From positions 1 to 64,000 of the forward strand of contig NZ_QWGG01000006.1 in NCBI RefSeq assembly GCF_003730195.1: DNA of 64,000 nt, read 5' to 3'. The translations under genes were made by a program, and so were the position numbers. This document shows positions 42,810 to 51,536 of the stretch, in pieces. The notes beneath the pieces are model-generated. The model was given only the letters and a program-made list of their open reading frames with translations. It was not told the DNA's origin and ran no database searches. This DNA is from Halosimplex salinum (GTDB lineage Archaea > Halobacteriota > Halobacteria > Halobacteriales > Haloarculaceae). The stretch's first letter is position 1; the number at the start of each line of letters is the position of its first letter.

Positions 42810-43238
42810 TCAGAGCGGTGTGTACCGGTCGGTGAGGACGGCTACGGCCACGACGGCGGCCGTCAGGTGCAACAGCGCGAGGAGGGCCACGCCGGCGGTC
42901 GTCGCGCCCGGGAGCGTCGGCGCGTAGGTGAAGTCGGGAACCCACGACACGACGAGTACCACGGCGGCGACGACCACGAACGCCCGGTCGGCGTCGGCGA
43001 GCGCCCGGTCGAGGAGCGCGTACGTGATCGCCGCGCCAGCGACGCCGACTGCGGTGAAGAAGACGACCGGGCCGACCGAGAGCGGGTCGAATCCCGGTGC
43101 GACGCCTGCCAGGTCGGCCGCGAGCGTCACGCCCGCGTTCACGGCGGCGGCGACGGCGACCGCGACGAGGCCGCGCTTGCCGAGTTCGCCCGGGGTGAGG
43201 TTCTGCCGGTCCCGCTCCGTCGCACGTTCGGCGCTCAT
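42810..43238 (-). CDS. four-span membrane protein (DUF6069-like)
   Basis: A 142-aa protein with four membrane helices, including GLVAVAVAAAVNAGVTLAA, VVFFTAVGVAGAAITYALL and AGVALLALLHLTAAVVAVAV. The order and FDPLSVGPVVFFTAVGV segment are like DUF6069 proteins. Convergent with the gene ending at 42797. No known function. Confidence 0.65.
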   Translation of the reverse strand: MSAERATERDRQNLTPGELGKRGLVAVAVAAAVNAGVTLAADLAGVAPGFDPLSVGPVVFFTAVGVAGAAITYALLDRALADADRAFVVVAAVVLVVSWVPDFTYAPTLPGATTAGVALLALLHLTAAVVAVAVLTDRYTPL

Positions 43239-43338
43239 ATCGGTGGATCGGTGCCTGCGGGGCTTGAGCCCACGCCCGGCGTTCGCCGGTGTGCGGGTAC
43301 CACGAGGCTTTTCACGGCGACCGGCAAATCAGGGGGTA

Positions 43339-44145
43339 ATGGAAGCGCTCACGCTCGGTCCGGCGGGGACCTACTCGCATCGCGCGGCGAAGGCGGTCGC
43401 CGACGAGGTGGCGTTCGCGGAGTCGAAGACGGCCATCGTCGAGGCGGTCGCCAGCGGCGAGTACGACCGCGGCGTCGTCCCGGTCGAGAACAGCACCGAG
43501 GGGTCGGTCACGGAGTCCCTCGACGCGTTCGCCGACTACGAGATCGCCGTCGTCAAGGAACTCATCACGCCCATCAGGCACGCCCTGCTCGCGCAGGGGC
43601 CCGAGTTCGACACCGTCGCCAGCCACCCGCAGGCGCTCGCGCAGTGCCGGGAGTACCTCGACGAGAACTACCCGAGCGCGACCCTGGAGGCCGTGGCCTC
43701 CACCGCCCGCGGCGTCGAGCGTGCTCGCGAGGACCCGGGCGTGGCCGCCATCGGCCACCCGGAGAACGCGGGGGCGGACCTGCAGGTCCTCGCCGAGGAC
43801 ATCCAGGACCAGTCCTCGAACGCGACGCGGTTCCTCGTCATCTCGCCGGCCGGCGAGCGCACCGAAGCGGGGTCGAAGACGTCGATCATCGTCTACCCGA
43901 ACGTCGACTACCCCGGACTCCTGCTCGAACTCCTCGAACCGTTCGCCGAGCGGGACATCAACCTCACGCGCGTCGAGTCCCGCCCCAGCGGCGAACGCCT
44001 CGGCGACTACGTCTTCCACCTCGACGTGGAGGCCGGCCTCTACGAGGAGCGCACGCAGGCGGCGCTCGACGACATCGAAGCGATCGCCGACGACGGCTGG
44101 GTGCGCCGACTCGGCTCCTACGACAGCGAGACGGTCCTGTACTGA
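43339..44145 (+). CDS. pheA: prephenate dehydratase
   Basis: A 268-aa enzyme converting prephenate to phenylpyruvate in phenylalanine synthesis. The N-terminal dehydratase part starts LTLGPAGTYSHRAA and contains VVPVENSTEGSV and the catalytic-type SNATRFLVI; the C-terminal ACT domain contains SRPSGERLGDYVFHLD, where the phenylalanine-binding ESRP box gives feedback inhibition. Length is normal for a monofunctional enzyme. ATG 43339 follows GGGGG directly; upstream in-frame sequence lacks coding character. Confidence 0.93.
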   Translation: MEALTLGPAGTYSHRAAKAVADEVAFAESKTAIVEAVASGEYDRGVVPVENSTEGSVTESLDAFADYEIAVVKELITPIRHALLAQGPEFDTVASHPQALAQCREYLDENYPSATLEAVASTARGVERAREDPGVAAIGHPENAGADLQVLAEDIQDQSSNATRFLVISPAGERTEAGSKTSIIVYPNVDYPGLLLELLEPFAERDINLTRVESRPSGERLGDYVFHLDVEAGLYEERTQAALDDIEAIADDGWVRRLGSYDSETVLY

Positions 44146-44226
44146 CGGCCGCAGTCCCGGTGGGCCGGCCGCTCGGCGGAACCGGCAGGCGTCTTAAGGC
44201 GGACGGGGGCGTATAGTCGGAGTGAC

Positions 44227-44631
44227 ATGGCACGCGGAACCGATCCGTTCGGCGACATCGAGGAACTGATCGACGTGATGACCGGCGGGATGGGAGCGGG
44301 CGGTGACCTCCCGGTCGACGTGGCGGACGCCGGCGACGAGTTCGTCGTCGTTGCGGACCTGCCCGGCTACGACCGCGACGACGTCGACGTGCAACTCACC
44401 GACGCGACGACGCTCGCGCTGTCGGCGACGCGCGAGACCGAGTCGGTCGAGGAGGCCGACCGCTACGTCTCCCGGGAGCGACACAGCCAGTCCGTGAGTC
44501 GGCAGGTCGGCCTGCCCGAACCCGTCGTCGAGACCGAGGCCTCCGCCACCTACGAGAACGGCGTCCTCACCGTCACCCTCCCCAAACAGACCACGGAGTC
44601 CGACAGCGGGACCGACATCCCGGTGAACTGA
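44227..44631 (+). CDS. Hsp20/alpha-crystallin family small heat-shock protein
   Basis: A 134-aa chaperone that holds unfolded proteins. The alpha-crystallin domain covers about 28-120: EFVVVADLPGYDRDDVDVQL, RHSQSVSRQVGLP and the closing ASATYENGVLTVTLPK with the A-x-x-x-N-G-V-L-T-V signature. N- and C-terminal arms are short. CTTAAG at about 44192-44197 lies 30 nt before the ATG. Heat induction is likely from the family. Confidence 0.92.
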   Translation: MARGTDPFGDIEELIDVMTGGMGAGGDLPVDVADAGDEFVVVADLPGYDRDDVDVQLTDATTLALSATRETESVEEADRYVSRERHSQSVSRQVGLPEPVVETEASATYENGVLTVTLPKQTTESDSGTDIPVN

Positions 44632-44674
44632 CGGCGGCCGCGACGCCGCTCGCCCGCGGGGCCACGTCGACCGC

Positions 44675-44696
44675 GGCCCGGTTCTCGAACCGGGCC
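44675..44696. terminator. 10-bp-arm perfect hairpin after hsp20
   Basis: GGCCCGGTTC-TC-GAACCGGGCC is a perfect inverted repeat 44 nt after the hsp20 stop. It is flanked by direct repeats CCACGTCGACCGCGG (44662-44676) and CCACGCCGACCGCGG (44695-44709). It could act in transcription termination or RNA stability; no T-run follows. Confidence 0.4.
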
Positions 44697-44787
44697 ACGC
44701 CGACCGCGGCACCGCTCTCGTACCGGTCCGACCGACCGGGGCTGTGGAACCGCAAACGGCTTTCGCCGGCCGGCCGTTGCGGGGGGT

Positions 44788-45240
44788 ATGGTACTCGAAC
44801 CCGGCGACCCGGCGCCCGAGGTGCGCGCACCGAACCAGGACGGCGAGACGGTCGAACCCGACTGGCGGGGCGTCTCGGTGGTCTACTTCTACCCGAAAGA
44901 CGACACCCCCGGCTGTACGACCGAGGCCGAGCAGTTCCAGCTGGAACTGGAGAGCTATCGCGACGCGGGCGTGACCGTCTACGGCGTCTCCGTCGACGAC
45001 GTGGACTCCCACGCCGACTTCGCCGAGGAGTACGACATCGAGTTCGACCTGCTGGCCGACCCGGAGGGCGACCTCGTCGACGCGTTCGACGTGGAGCGGT
45101 CCCGGGGCGTCGCGAGTCGGACGACGTTCGTCGTCGTCGGCGGATCGATCCAGGCGGTGTACACGGGCGTCGACCCGGACGGGCACGCCCGGAACGTGCT
45201 GGCGGACCTGATCGAGACCGGCATCGTCTCGCTCGACTGA
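44788..45240 (+). CDS. bcp: peroxiredoxin, thioredoxin-dependent (Bcp/PrxQ type)
   Basis: A 150-aa thiol peroxidase. YFYPKDDTPGCTTEAEQF carries the peroxidatic cysteine (C47 region) in the PxxxTxxC-like TPGCT context; no second nearby Cys is conserved, so resolution may need another thiol. Fold order matches PrxQ (APEVRAPNQDGE at the start; VSVDDVDSHADFAEEY; ASRTTFVVVGG). It reduces H2O2 and organic peroxides in the cytosol. Confidence 0.9.
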   Translation: MVLEPGDPAPEVRAPNQDGETVEPDWRGVSVVYFYPKDDTPGCTTEAEQFQLELESYRDAGVTVYGVSVDDVDSHADFAEEYDIEFDLLADPEGDLVDAFDVERSRGVASRTTFVVVGGSIQAVYTGVDPDGHARNVLADLIETGIVSLD

Positions 45241-45286
45241 ACGACGGAGCGCTCGCGGCCGGAACCGTCGGGCTCGGCGGCCCGAC

Positions 45287-45970
45287 GTGTGGCGCTTCAG
45301 AAGACTTATCATCGAAACGACGCCCGATCTGATCGTGAGAATCGCACGCGGGAGCCTCCGGTACGCGCTCCTCGCGGTGGTCGTCGCCGCGGTCGTCTTC
45401 CCGTTCTCGCGAGTCGCGAGCGGGGCCTGCGTGGTCGCGGGCGTCGGCGTCGTCTACTTCCACCGCGACCCCGCGCGCGTCGTGCCGCCGCAGGGAGTCG
45501 TCTCGCCCGCGGACGGCAAAGTGACCGTGATCCGCGAGGAGGAGGACGGACTCCGCCTGGGCATCTACATGAGCGGGTGGGACGTCCACGTCAACCGGGC
45601 GCCGATGGACGGTGTCGTCGAGTCGGTCGAACACGTTCCCGGGTCGAACACGCTCGCGTTCACGAAGGAGTCCGAGCACAACGAGCGCCTCCGCTTCTCG
45701 TTCGAGGACTACACCGCCGAACAGATCGCCGGCGCGTTCGCCCGCCGGACCTACTCGTACGTCGAACCCGGCGACGAGGTGGCCCGCGGCCAGCGCATCG
45801 GCCACATCTCCTTCGGCAGTCGCTTCGACCTCGTCTTCCCGCCCGAGTACGGCCCCGACGACCTCACGGTCGACGTGGGTCACCGCCTCTTCGCCGGCGA
45901 GACGGTCGTCGCGCCCCGGCGCTCGGCCGTCGCCGGGGACACCGACCGCCCGGCAACGGCCTCGACCTGA
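45287..45970 (+). CDS. archaetidylserine decarboxylase (PssD/Asd-like)
   Basis: A 227-aa membrane-associated pyruvoyl enzyme. One or two N-terminal membrane segments (ALLAVVVAAVVFPFSRVASG; VVAGVGVVYF) precede the decarboxylase core: GVVSPADGKV, MSGWDVHVNRAPMDG and HISFGSRFDLVFP, where the G-S bond in FGS is self-cleaved to make the pyruvoyl group. It converts archaetidylserine to archaetidylethanolamine, needed for lipid synthesis and for archaeosortase-dependent protein anchoring in haloarchaea. The start is GTG 45287; no better start is available before the core. Confidence 0.86.
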   Translation: MWRFRRLIIETTPDLIVRIARGSLRYALLAVVVAAVVFPFSRVASGACVVAGVGVVYFHRDPARVVPPQGVVSPADGKVTVIREEEDGLRLGIYMSGWDVHVNRAPMDGVVESVEHVPGSNTLAFTKESEHNERLRFSFEDYTAEQIAGAFARRTYSYVEPGDEVARGQRIGHISFGSRFDLVFPPEYGPDDLTVDVGHRLFAGETVVAPRRSAVAGDTDRPATAST

Positions 45971-45998
45971 TCGGTCGGTTCGGGCCGCGCGCTCCGTT

Positions 45999-46015
45999 CA
46001 CGTACCAGGTACGTG
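45999..46015. promoter_or_regulatory. 8-bp-arm palindrome upstream of the Bat-like gene
   Basis: CACGTACC-A-GGTACGTG is a perfect inverted repeat 75 nt before the regulator's ATG. Downstream CATATTTA (46053-46060) is the TATA box, 27-30 nt before the near-leaderless start, and is itself flanked by AGCCT (46046-46050) and AGGCT (46060-46064). Likely operator, possibly autoregulatory. Confidence 0.4.
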
Positions 46016-46089
46016 CGGGGAAACTTCTTTCACACAGGAATTACTAGCCTGACATATTTAGGCTCGGGGCGACCAGTTGGGGGCGAGCG

Positions 46090-48144
46090 ATGACAAGCAA
46101 GGGGGACGAGCGGGGGCGGTCCGGGATGGAGTCCGCCCACGATCCGTCGGTGGTCGTGCACGAGGAGTCGTTCTTCCGGACGCTCGTCGAGAGCACGCCG
46201 CACGCGGTCGTAACGTTCGACGAAACTGGGGGGATCGTGTTCGCGAACCCGGCGGTGACGGAGACGCTGGGCTACGAGCCACAGACGCTGGTCGGTCGAT
46301 CGGTGACGACGTTCGTGCCGCCGGACCAGCGGACCGGGTTCCGGCAGGCGTTCGAGGCGATACGGGCTGACCCGTCGGTGGCGACCGAGTGGGACGGCGT
46401 CGAGACGGTCGCTCGCCATCGAGACGGGCGGCTGGTCCCGGTCGAACTCTCGCTGCACGCACACGAACAGCGGGACGAGTGGCTGCTGACGACGATCGTC
46501 AGGGACGTCTCTGACCGTCACGCCGAGCGCATCGAACGCCGTCGCGAGCGGGACCTGACCGAACAGCTCCTGCGGACGGTCCCGACGGGGCTGGTCGTGC
46601 TGTCGACCGAGGGCGTCATCGACCGGATGAACGACCGAGCCGGGGAGATCCTGGGGGTCGACCCGGCAACGGTCGTCGGCGAGTCCCGGGACATCGAGGC
46701 GTGGCGACTCCTCGACGCCGACGGCGAGCCGGTGCCGCCCGACGAACGGGTGTTCCAGATCGCCCGCGACACCGGCCGCCCGGTGACCGAGGTCGAACAG
46801 CAGGTCGAACGGGCCGACGGCGAGCGCGCCTGGGTGCAGGTCAGCGCCACGCCGCTGGCGGGTGGCGACACCGGGGACCGGGTCGTCGTCGCCATCGAGG
46901 ACATCACGCCCCAGAAGGAGCGCGAGCGCCGGCTGCGCGAACAGAACGAACAGCTCGAACGGCTGGACCGTATCAACGCCGTCATCCGGGAGATCGACCA
47001 GGCGCTGGTGCGGGCGACGACCCGCGGGGAGATCGAGGCCGCCGTCTGTGACGCGCTCGCCGCGGCCGACCCGTACCAGTTCGCCTGGATCGGCGAGGTG
47101 ACCGCGAGCAGCGACGAGGTGACGCCGCGTGCGACCGCCGGCGGCGTCGGCGAGTACCTCGACGCCGTCACGGTCACGCGGTCGTCCGACCCGACGGGTC
47201 CGGCGGGGCGCGCCATCCGCTCGCGGTCGGTACAGGTCACCCACGACGTGGAGACCGACCCCGCCTTCGAGGGGGTTCGCGAGACGGCCACCGACCACGG
47301 CATCCGCTCGGCCGCGAGCGTCCCGCTCGTGTACGACGAGACGATATACGGCGTTTTGACCGTCTACGCGGGCGAGACGGGCGTCTTCGACGGGACGGAA
47401 CAGGACGTGCTCGCCGAACTCGGGGCGACGATCGGACACGCCATCAACGCGGTGACGACCCGTCAGGCGCTGGTCGCCGAGCGCGTGACCGAACTCTCGC
47501 TCACGGTCTCGGACGACGAGGAGTTCTTCGCGGCGCTGTCGGCCACCCTCGACTGTCGGGTCGCCTTCGAGGGGGCGACCGTCCAGTCGGACGAGGCGTT
47601 TCGCTACTACCTCACCGTCGACGACGCGGACCCGGACGACATCCTCGCCTTTACCGACGACTTCGACGGCGTCACGTCCTCGCGCGTCGTCAGCGTCGGG
47701 CCCGAAGGCGGGTGTCTCCTCGAAGTGACGCTGGGCGACACGAGCGCGTTCGGCGTCGTCGCGACACACGGCGGGGCGGTCCACTCGGCCCACGCCGCCG
47801 ACGGCGAGTGCGAACTCGTGGTGGAGATACCGGTCTCGGCGGACGTCAGAATGCTCGTCGACGCGCTCCGTGGGTCGTTCGACGGCGTCGAACTGCGGGC
47901 CCAGCACGACCGCCCCCGGTCGGAGTCGTCGACGCTGGAATCGCGCGCCCCGCTGCAAGCGGACCTGACGGAGCGACAGCGGACGGCGCTGGAGACGGCC
48001 TACTACGCGGGCTTCTTCGAGTGGCCCCGCGAGTCGACCGGCGAGGAGATCGCCGAGTCGCTGGGCGTCTCGGCCCCAACCTTCCACAAGCACCTCCGGG
48101 TCGCGGAGCGGAAGATCATGGCCGCTCGCCTCGGAGACGAGTGA
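46090..48144 (+). CDS. PAS-PAS-GAF-HTH regulator (bacterio-opsin activator family)
   Basis: A 684-aa sensor-regulator. Two PAS domains: residues about 25-150 (FFRTLVESTPHAVVTFD; NPAVTETLGYEP) and about 155-280 (LLRTVPTGLVVLSTEGVIDR; RMNDRAGEILGVD). A GAF domain follows at about 300-450 (VTHDVETDPAFEGVRETA; GIRSAASVPLVYDETIYGVL). A Bat-type module and the HTH_10 domain end the protein (LTERQRTALETAYYAGFF, SLGVSAPTFHKHLRVAE). It probably senses redox, oxygen or light and binds DNA directly. Target genes cannot be told from the window. Confidence 0.9.
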   Translation: MTSKGDERGRSGMESAHDPSVVVHEESFFRTLVESTPHAVVTFDETGGIVFANPAVTETLGYEPQTLVGRSVTTFVPPDQRTGFRQAFEAIRADPSVATEWDGVETVARHRDGRLVPVELSLHAHEQRDEWLLTTIVRDVSDRHAERIERRRERDLTEQLLRTVPTGLVVLSTEGVIDRMNDRAGEILGVDPATVVGESRDIEAWRLLDADGEPVPPDERVFQIARDTGRPVTEVEQQVERADGERAWVQVSATPLAGGDTGDRVVVAIEDITPQKERERRLREQNEQLERLDRINAVIREIDQALVRATTRGEIEAAVCDALAAADPYQFAWIGEVTASSDEVTPRATAGGVGEYLDAVTVTRSSDPTGPAGRAIRSRSVQVTHDVETDPAFEGVRETATDHGIRSAASVPLVYDETIYGVLTVYAGETGVFDGTEQDVLAELGATIGHAINAVTTRQALVAERVTELSLTVSDDEEFFAALSATLDCRVAFEGATVQSDEAFRYYLTVDDADPDDILAFTDDFDGVTSSRVVSVGPEGGCLLEVTLGDTSAFGVVATHGGAVHSAHAADGECELVVEIPVSADVRMLVDALRGSFDGVELRAQHDRPRSESSTLESRAPLQADLTERQRTALETAYYAGFFEWPRESTGEEIAESLGVSAPTFHKHLRVAERKIMAARLGDE

Positions 48145-48212
48145 CACTCCAGCGGACACTAACCGTTTAGCCACCGAACTGATTACCGTCCGAAGGTATA
48201 GCACAGACAGAC

Positions 48213-48539
48213 ATGGGACGCAACTACACCGATGTTCTAGAACCGGGGACAGACGGGCGATCGACGGAGACGACCGACGATCTTTTCTCCGTCCTCTCGG
48301 ACGCGAATCGCCGGTTCGTGCTCGCCCACCTCTCTCAGCGCGACACGCCGCCCGCGCTCGACCCGCTCGCGGGCGCGCTCTGCGAATGGGACGACGATCT
48401 CTCTCACGAGGACGCCCGGATCGCGCTCCACCACGTCCACCTGCCGAAACTCGAGGACGCCGACCTCGTCGAGTACGGCGAGCAGATCGAACTGACCGAC
48501 AGGGCGCCCGAGTCGCTCGCGCTCCTCGACCGCCTGTAG
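48213..48539 (+). CDS. winged-helix regulator (DUF7344-like)
   Basis: A 108-aa protein. LFSVLSDANRRFVLAHLSQ is the first helix pair of a haloarchaeal winged-helix domain, followed by IALHHVHLPKLEDADLVEY and the wing EQIELTDRA. Such domains are common transcription factors of unknown target. It is 68 nt after the Bat-like gene and in the same direction, so a shared control unit is possible. Confidence 0.7.
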   Translation: MGRNYTDVLEPGTDGRSTETTDDLFSVLSDANRRFVLAHLSQRDTPPALDPLAGALCEWDDDLSHEDARIALHHVHLPKLEDADLVEYGEQIELTDRAPESLALLDRL

Positions 48540-48613
48540 GGGTCGAGGGTCCGGGGTCGTCCGGCAGGGGGCCACAGAACAGTTCTCTTCTTTCGGGGGA
48601 CAACCGACGAACA

Positions 48614-48693
48614 GCGGACGCCAGTGGTCGGCCGACCTACCCATTAGCAGACGCCAGTGGTCGGCCGACCCGCCCGATCAGCGGACGCGGCCG
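48614..48693. repeat. 33-nt tandem direct repeat beside leuS
   Basis: The core unit ACGCCAGTGGTCGGCCGACC occurs at 48618-48637 and 48651-48670, each after GCGG or GCAG, and a third truncated copy begins at 48681 (GCGGACGCGG). The period is 33-34 nt. It lies downstream of the leuS stop (48698) on the minus strand. No function recognised. Confidence 0.55.
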
Positions 48694-48697
48694 CCGC

Positions 48698-51400
48698 TCA
48701 CTCGATCCGGATCGCCGGCCGACCGGGCTGTGCGTTGCCGGCGAGGTCGTCGTCGGCGTCCGCGGCCGAGTGGACGACCACGTCCGCCTCGAACTCCTCG
48801 GCGATCAGCCACGCGGCACGCTCCAGCGCGGCCCGCTCCTCGTCGGGGGCGAGCACCTCGCCGAGCGCCTCGCGCTCGGCCTGCAGGTCCTTCGCGAAGT
48901 CGGCGGCGTCGCTGCCGTGGCGCTGGATCTCGTCGCGGCCCATCAGCGCGCCGACGAGGTTGTCGGCGTCGGAGTCGCGGGCGAACTCGTGGGCCCGGTG
49001 CTTCCACTCGGGCGCGACGGCGAGCGTGATCGTCTCCGGGTCTTCTATTCCGACCGTCTCGACGATGTCGCGCACGTCCTCGCGGGTGTTCTCGACGAGG
49101 CGGCTGGCCACGTCGTAGTCCGCGGGCAGGTCCGCCTCGGGCCACTCGGCCTCGGCGAGCAGGCCCTCGCCGTCCAGCAGCGCCCAGACCTCCTCGCCGA
49201 CGTGGGGCGCGACCGGACCGAGGAGTTTCGCGACCGTGCGGACGCCCCGTTCGACCGTGTCGGCGTCGGCGCCGTCACGCTCGTGGTAGCGCCGCAGCAG
49301 GGAGACGAGGTCGCGGACCGCCTGCAGGGCGTGGTTGAACCGGAACGCCTCGAACTCCTCGGTCGCTCGCGCGGTGGTCGCCGCGATCTCGCGGTCGACG
49401 TAGCCCGCGACGGGGTCCTCGCCGTCGGCGTCGCCGGTCTCGCTCTCGCCCTCGGCGACCTCCTCGGCCAGTCCGTGGACGCTCTGGAGGAACTGGTAGG
49501 CCGAGCGCACGCCCTCGGGGCTCCAGGCGAACTCCTTCTCGGGCTGGGCGGCCTCCATGATGAACAGGCGCGCGGTGTCGGCGCCGTACTCGTCGACGAT
49601 GCGCTGGGGCGAGACGCCGTTGCCCTTCGACTTGGACATCTTGTTGCCGTCCGCGCCGAGCACCATCCCCTGGTTGGTCAGGTTCGTGAACGGCTCCCGG
49701 ATCCCGTCGACGAGGTCGATGTCGTCGAGGACTTTCGTGAAGAAGCGGGCGTACAGCAGGTGCATGACGGCGTGCTCGATGCCGCCGACGTACTGGTCGA
49801 CGGGCATCCAGTCGCCCGCGCGCTCGCTGTCGAACGGCGCCGAGTCGAGGTCCGGCGAGAGGAAGCGCAGGAAGTACCACGAGGAGTCGACGAACGTGTC
49901 CATCGTGTCCGTCTCGCGCTCGGCCGGGCCGCCGCAGTCGGGACACTCCACCGACTTCCACTCCTCGGCGGCGTCCAGCGGGTTGCCGGTGGTGTGGACG
50001 AACTCCGGCAGCTCCACGGGGAGGTCCTCGTCGGGCACCTCGACGTGGCCACACTCCTCGCAGTGGATCATCGGGATCGGGGTGCCCCAGTAGCGCTGGC
50101 GGGAGATCCCCCAGTCCCGGAGGTTGTATTCTGTCCTGTGCTCGCCGTCGAACTCCTCGACGAATTTCTCGCGGGCCTCCTCGCTGGTCAGGCCGTCGAA
50201 CTCGCCGCTGTCGACGAGCACGCCGTCTTCGGGGTACGCCGCTTCCTGCACGTCGACGTCCTCTGGGTCCACGTCGGCGTCCTCGGCCGGTTCCACGACC
50301 TGCACGATGTCGATGTCGTGGGCCTCGGCGAACTCGTGGTCGCGCTCGTCGTGGGCCGGCACGGCGTACAGCGCCCCCGTCCCCACGTCGGTCAGCACGT
50401 AGTCGGCCACGTACACCGGGATCTCCTCGCCGGTGGCGGGGTTGACGGCGTACTCGCCGGTGAACACGCCGGAGGTCACGTCGAGTTCGTCCTCGTCGGC
50501 GTGCTCGGCCTCCTGGATGTACTCGGCGACCTCGTCGTTCTCCTCGGCGATCGCCTGTGCGACCGGGTGGCCGGGGGCCAGCGAGAAGTAGGTCGCCCCG
50601 TAGATGGTGTCGAGTCGCGTCGTGAAGATGTCCACGTCGCCGTGGCCGGGGATCTCGAAGGCGACGCTCGCGCCCTCCTGGCGGCCGATCCAGTTGCGCT
50701 GCATCTCGCGGACGTTGTTCGGCCACCCCTCCAGGTCGTCGAGACAGTCCAGCAGTTCCTCGGCGTAGTCGGTGATCGTGAAGAACCACTGGTCCATCTC
50801 GCGGTGGTCGATGGGGGTGTCACAGCGCCAGCAGATCTCGGCGCCGCCGGGCCCCTCTTCGACCTGCTCGTCCGCGAGGACGGTCTCGCAGGAGGGACAC
50901 CAGTTGAGTTCGGCGCCCTGCCGTTCGACGAGGTCCTCGTCGCGGAACCGTTTGAACAGCCACTGGTTCCACCGGTAGTAGTCGGGGTCGCAGGTGGTGA
51001 CCTCGCGCTCCCAGTCGTAGCCGAAACCCATCGACTTGAACTGCTCGGTCATCGAGTCGATGCACTTCATCGTCCAGTCGCGCGGGTTGGTGTCGCGGTC
51101 CTCGGCGGCGTTCTCGGCGGGGAGGCCGAACGAATCCCACCCCATCGGATGGAGGACGCTCTCGCCGCGCAGTCGCTCGAAGCGGGCGTAGGCGTCCGTG
51201 ATCGTGTAGTTGCGGACGTGGCCCATGTGGAGTTCCCCCGACGTGTAGGGGAACATCGCGAGGACGTACTCGGGGTCCTCGGCGTCGTCCGGAATGCGGA
51301 ACACGTCTTCCTCGTCCCACGTGCGCTGCCACTTGGGTTCGACCTCGGTGTGGTCGAACCCCCGGTCTCGCTCGCGTTGCTCTCCAGTCCCGGCGGTCAT
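48698..51400 (-). CDS. leuS: leucyl-tRNA synthetase
   Basis: A 900-aa class I synthetase charging tRNA-Leu. HMGH (the HIGH motif, near residue 58) and NKMSKSKGNGVSP (near 585) form the ATP site; an editing domain with DTFVDSSWYFLRF is between; NWCPSCETVLADEQ and CWRCDTP near 170-195, plus CEECGH and CPDCGG near 430-490, are zinc knuckles. Length and domain order fit the bacterial/haloarchaeal form. The very long open frame on the opposite strand is a GC-rich shadow. The start MTAGTGEQRERD is compatible with a TATA-like stretch beyond 51420. Confidence 0.96.
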   Translation of the reverse strand: MTAGTGEQRERDRGFDHTEVEPKWQRTWDEEDVFRIPDDAEDPEYVLAMFPYTSGELHMGHVRNYTITDAYARFERLRGESVLHPMGWDSFGLPAENAAEDRDTNPRDWTMKCIDSMTEQFKSMGFGYDWEREVTTCDPDYYRWNQWLFKRFRDEDLVERQGAELNWCPSCETVLADEQVEEGPGGAEICWRCDTPIDHREMDQWFFTITDYAEELLDCLDDLEGWPNNVREMQRNWIGRQEGASVAFEIPGHGDVDIFTTRLDTIYGATYFSLAPGHPVAQAIAEENDEVAEYIQEAEHADEDELDVTSGVFTGEYAVNPATGEEIPVYVADYVLTDVGTGALYAVPAHDERDHEFAEAHDIDIVQVVEPAEDADVDPEDVDVQEAAYPEDGVLVDSGEFDGLTSEEAREKFVEEFDGEHRTEYNLRDWGISRQRYWGTPIPMIHCEECGHVEVPDEDLPVELPEFVHTTGNPLDAAEEWKSVECPDCGGPAERETDTMDTFVDSSWYFLRFLSPDLDSAPFDSERAGDWMPVDQYVGGIEHAVMHLLYARFFTKVLDDIDLVDGIREPFTNLTNQGMVLGADGNKMSKSKGNGVSPQRIVDEYGADTARLFIMEAAQPEKEFAWSPEGVRSAYQFLQSVHGLAEEVAEGESETGDADGEDPVAGYVDREIAATTARATEEFEAFRFNHALQAVRDLVSLLRRYHERDGADADTVERGVRTVAKLLGPVAPHVGEEVWALLDGEGLLAEAEWPEADLPADYDVASRLVENTREDVRDIVETVGIEDPETITLAVAPEWKHRAHEFARDSDADNLVGALMGRDEIQRHGSDAADFAKDLQAEREALGEVLAPDEERAALERAAWLIAEEFEADVVVHSAADADDDLAGNAQPGRPAIRIE

Positions 51401-51536
51401 GGTCTCACGTCGGACAGCGACGTTGCTATACCTTTCCCTTCTCTGGGAGGGATGGACACGGTCGAGCCGTGGGAAATCGTAGCACCCGTCCCCCGCGCCA
51501 CCGTGGATTTACGTCCGCCCGTTCCCTGGTCCGGGT

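Noticed and set aside
46030-48603. An 857-codon minus-strand frame opposite the Bat-like regulator
   Set aside because: Shadow frame; Arg/Pro-rich translation without a family, and the plus strand has PAS, GAF and HTH domains.
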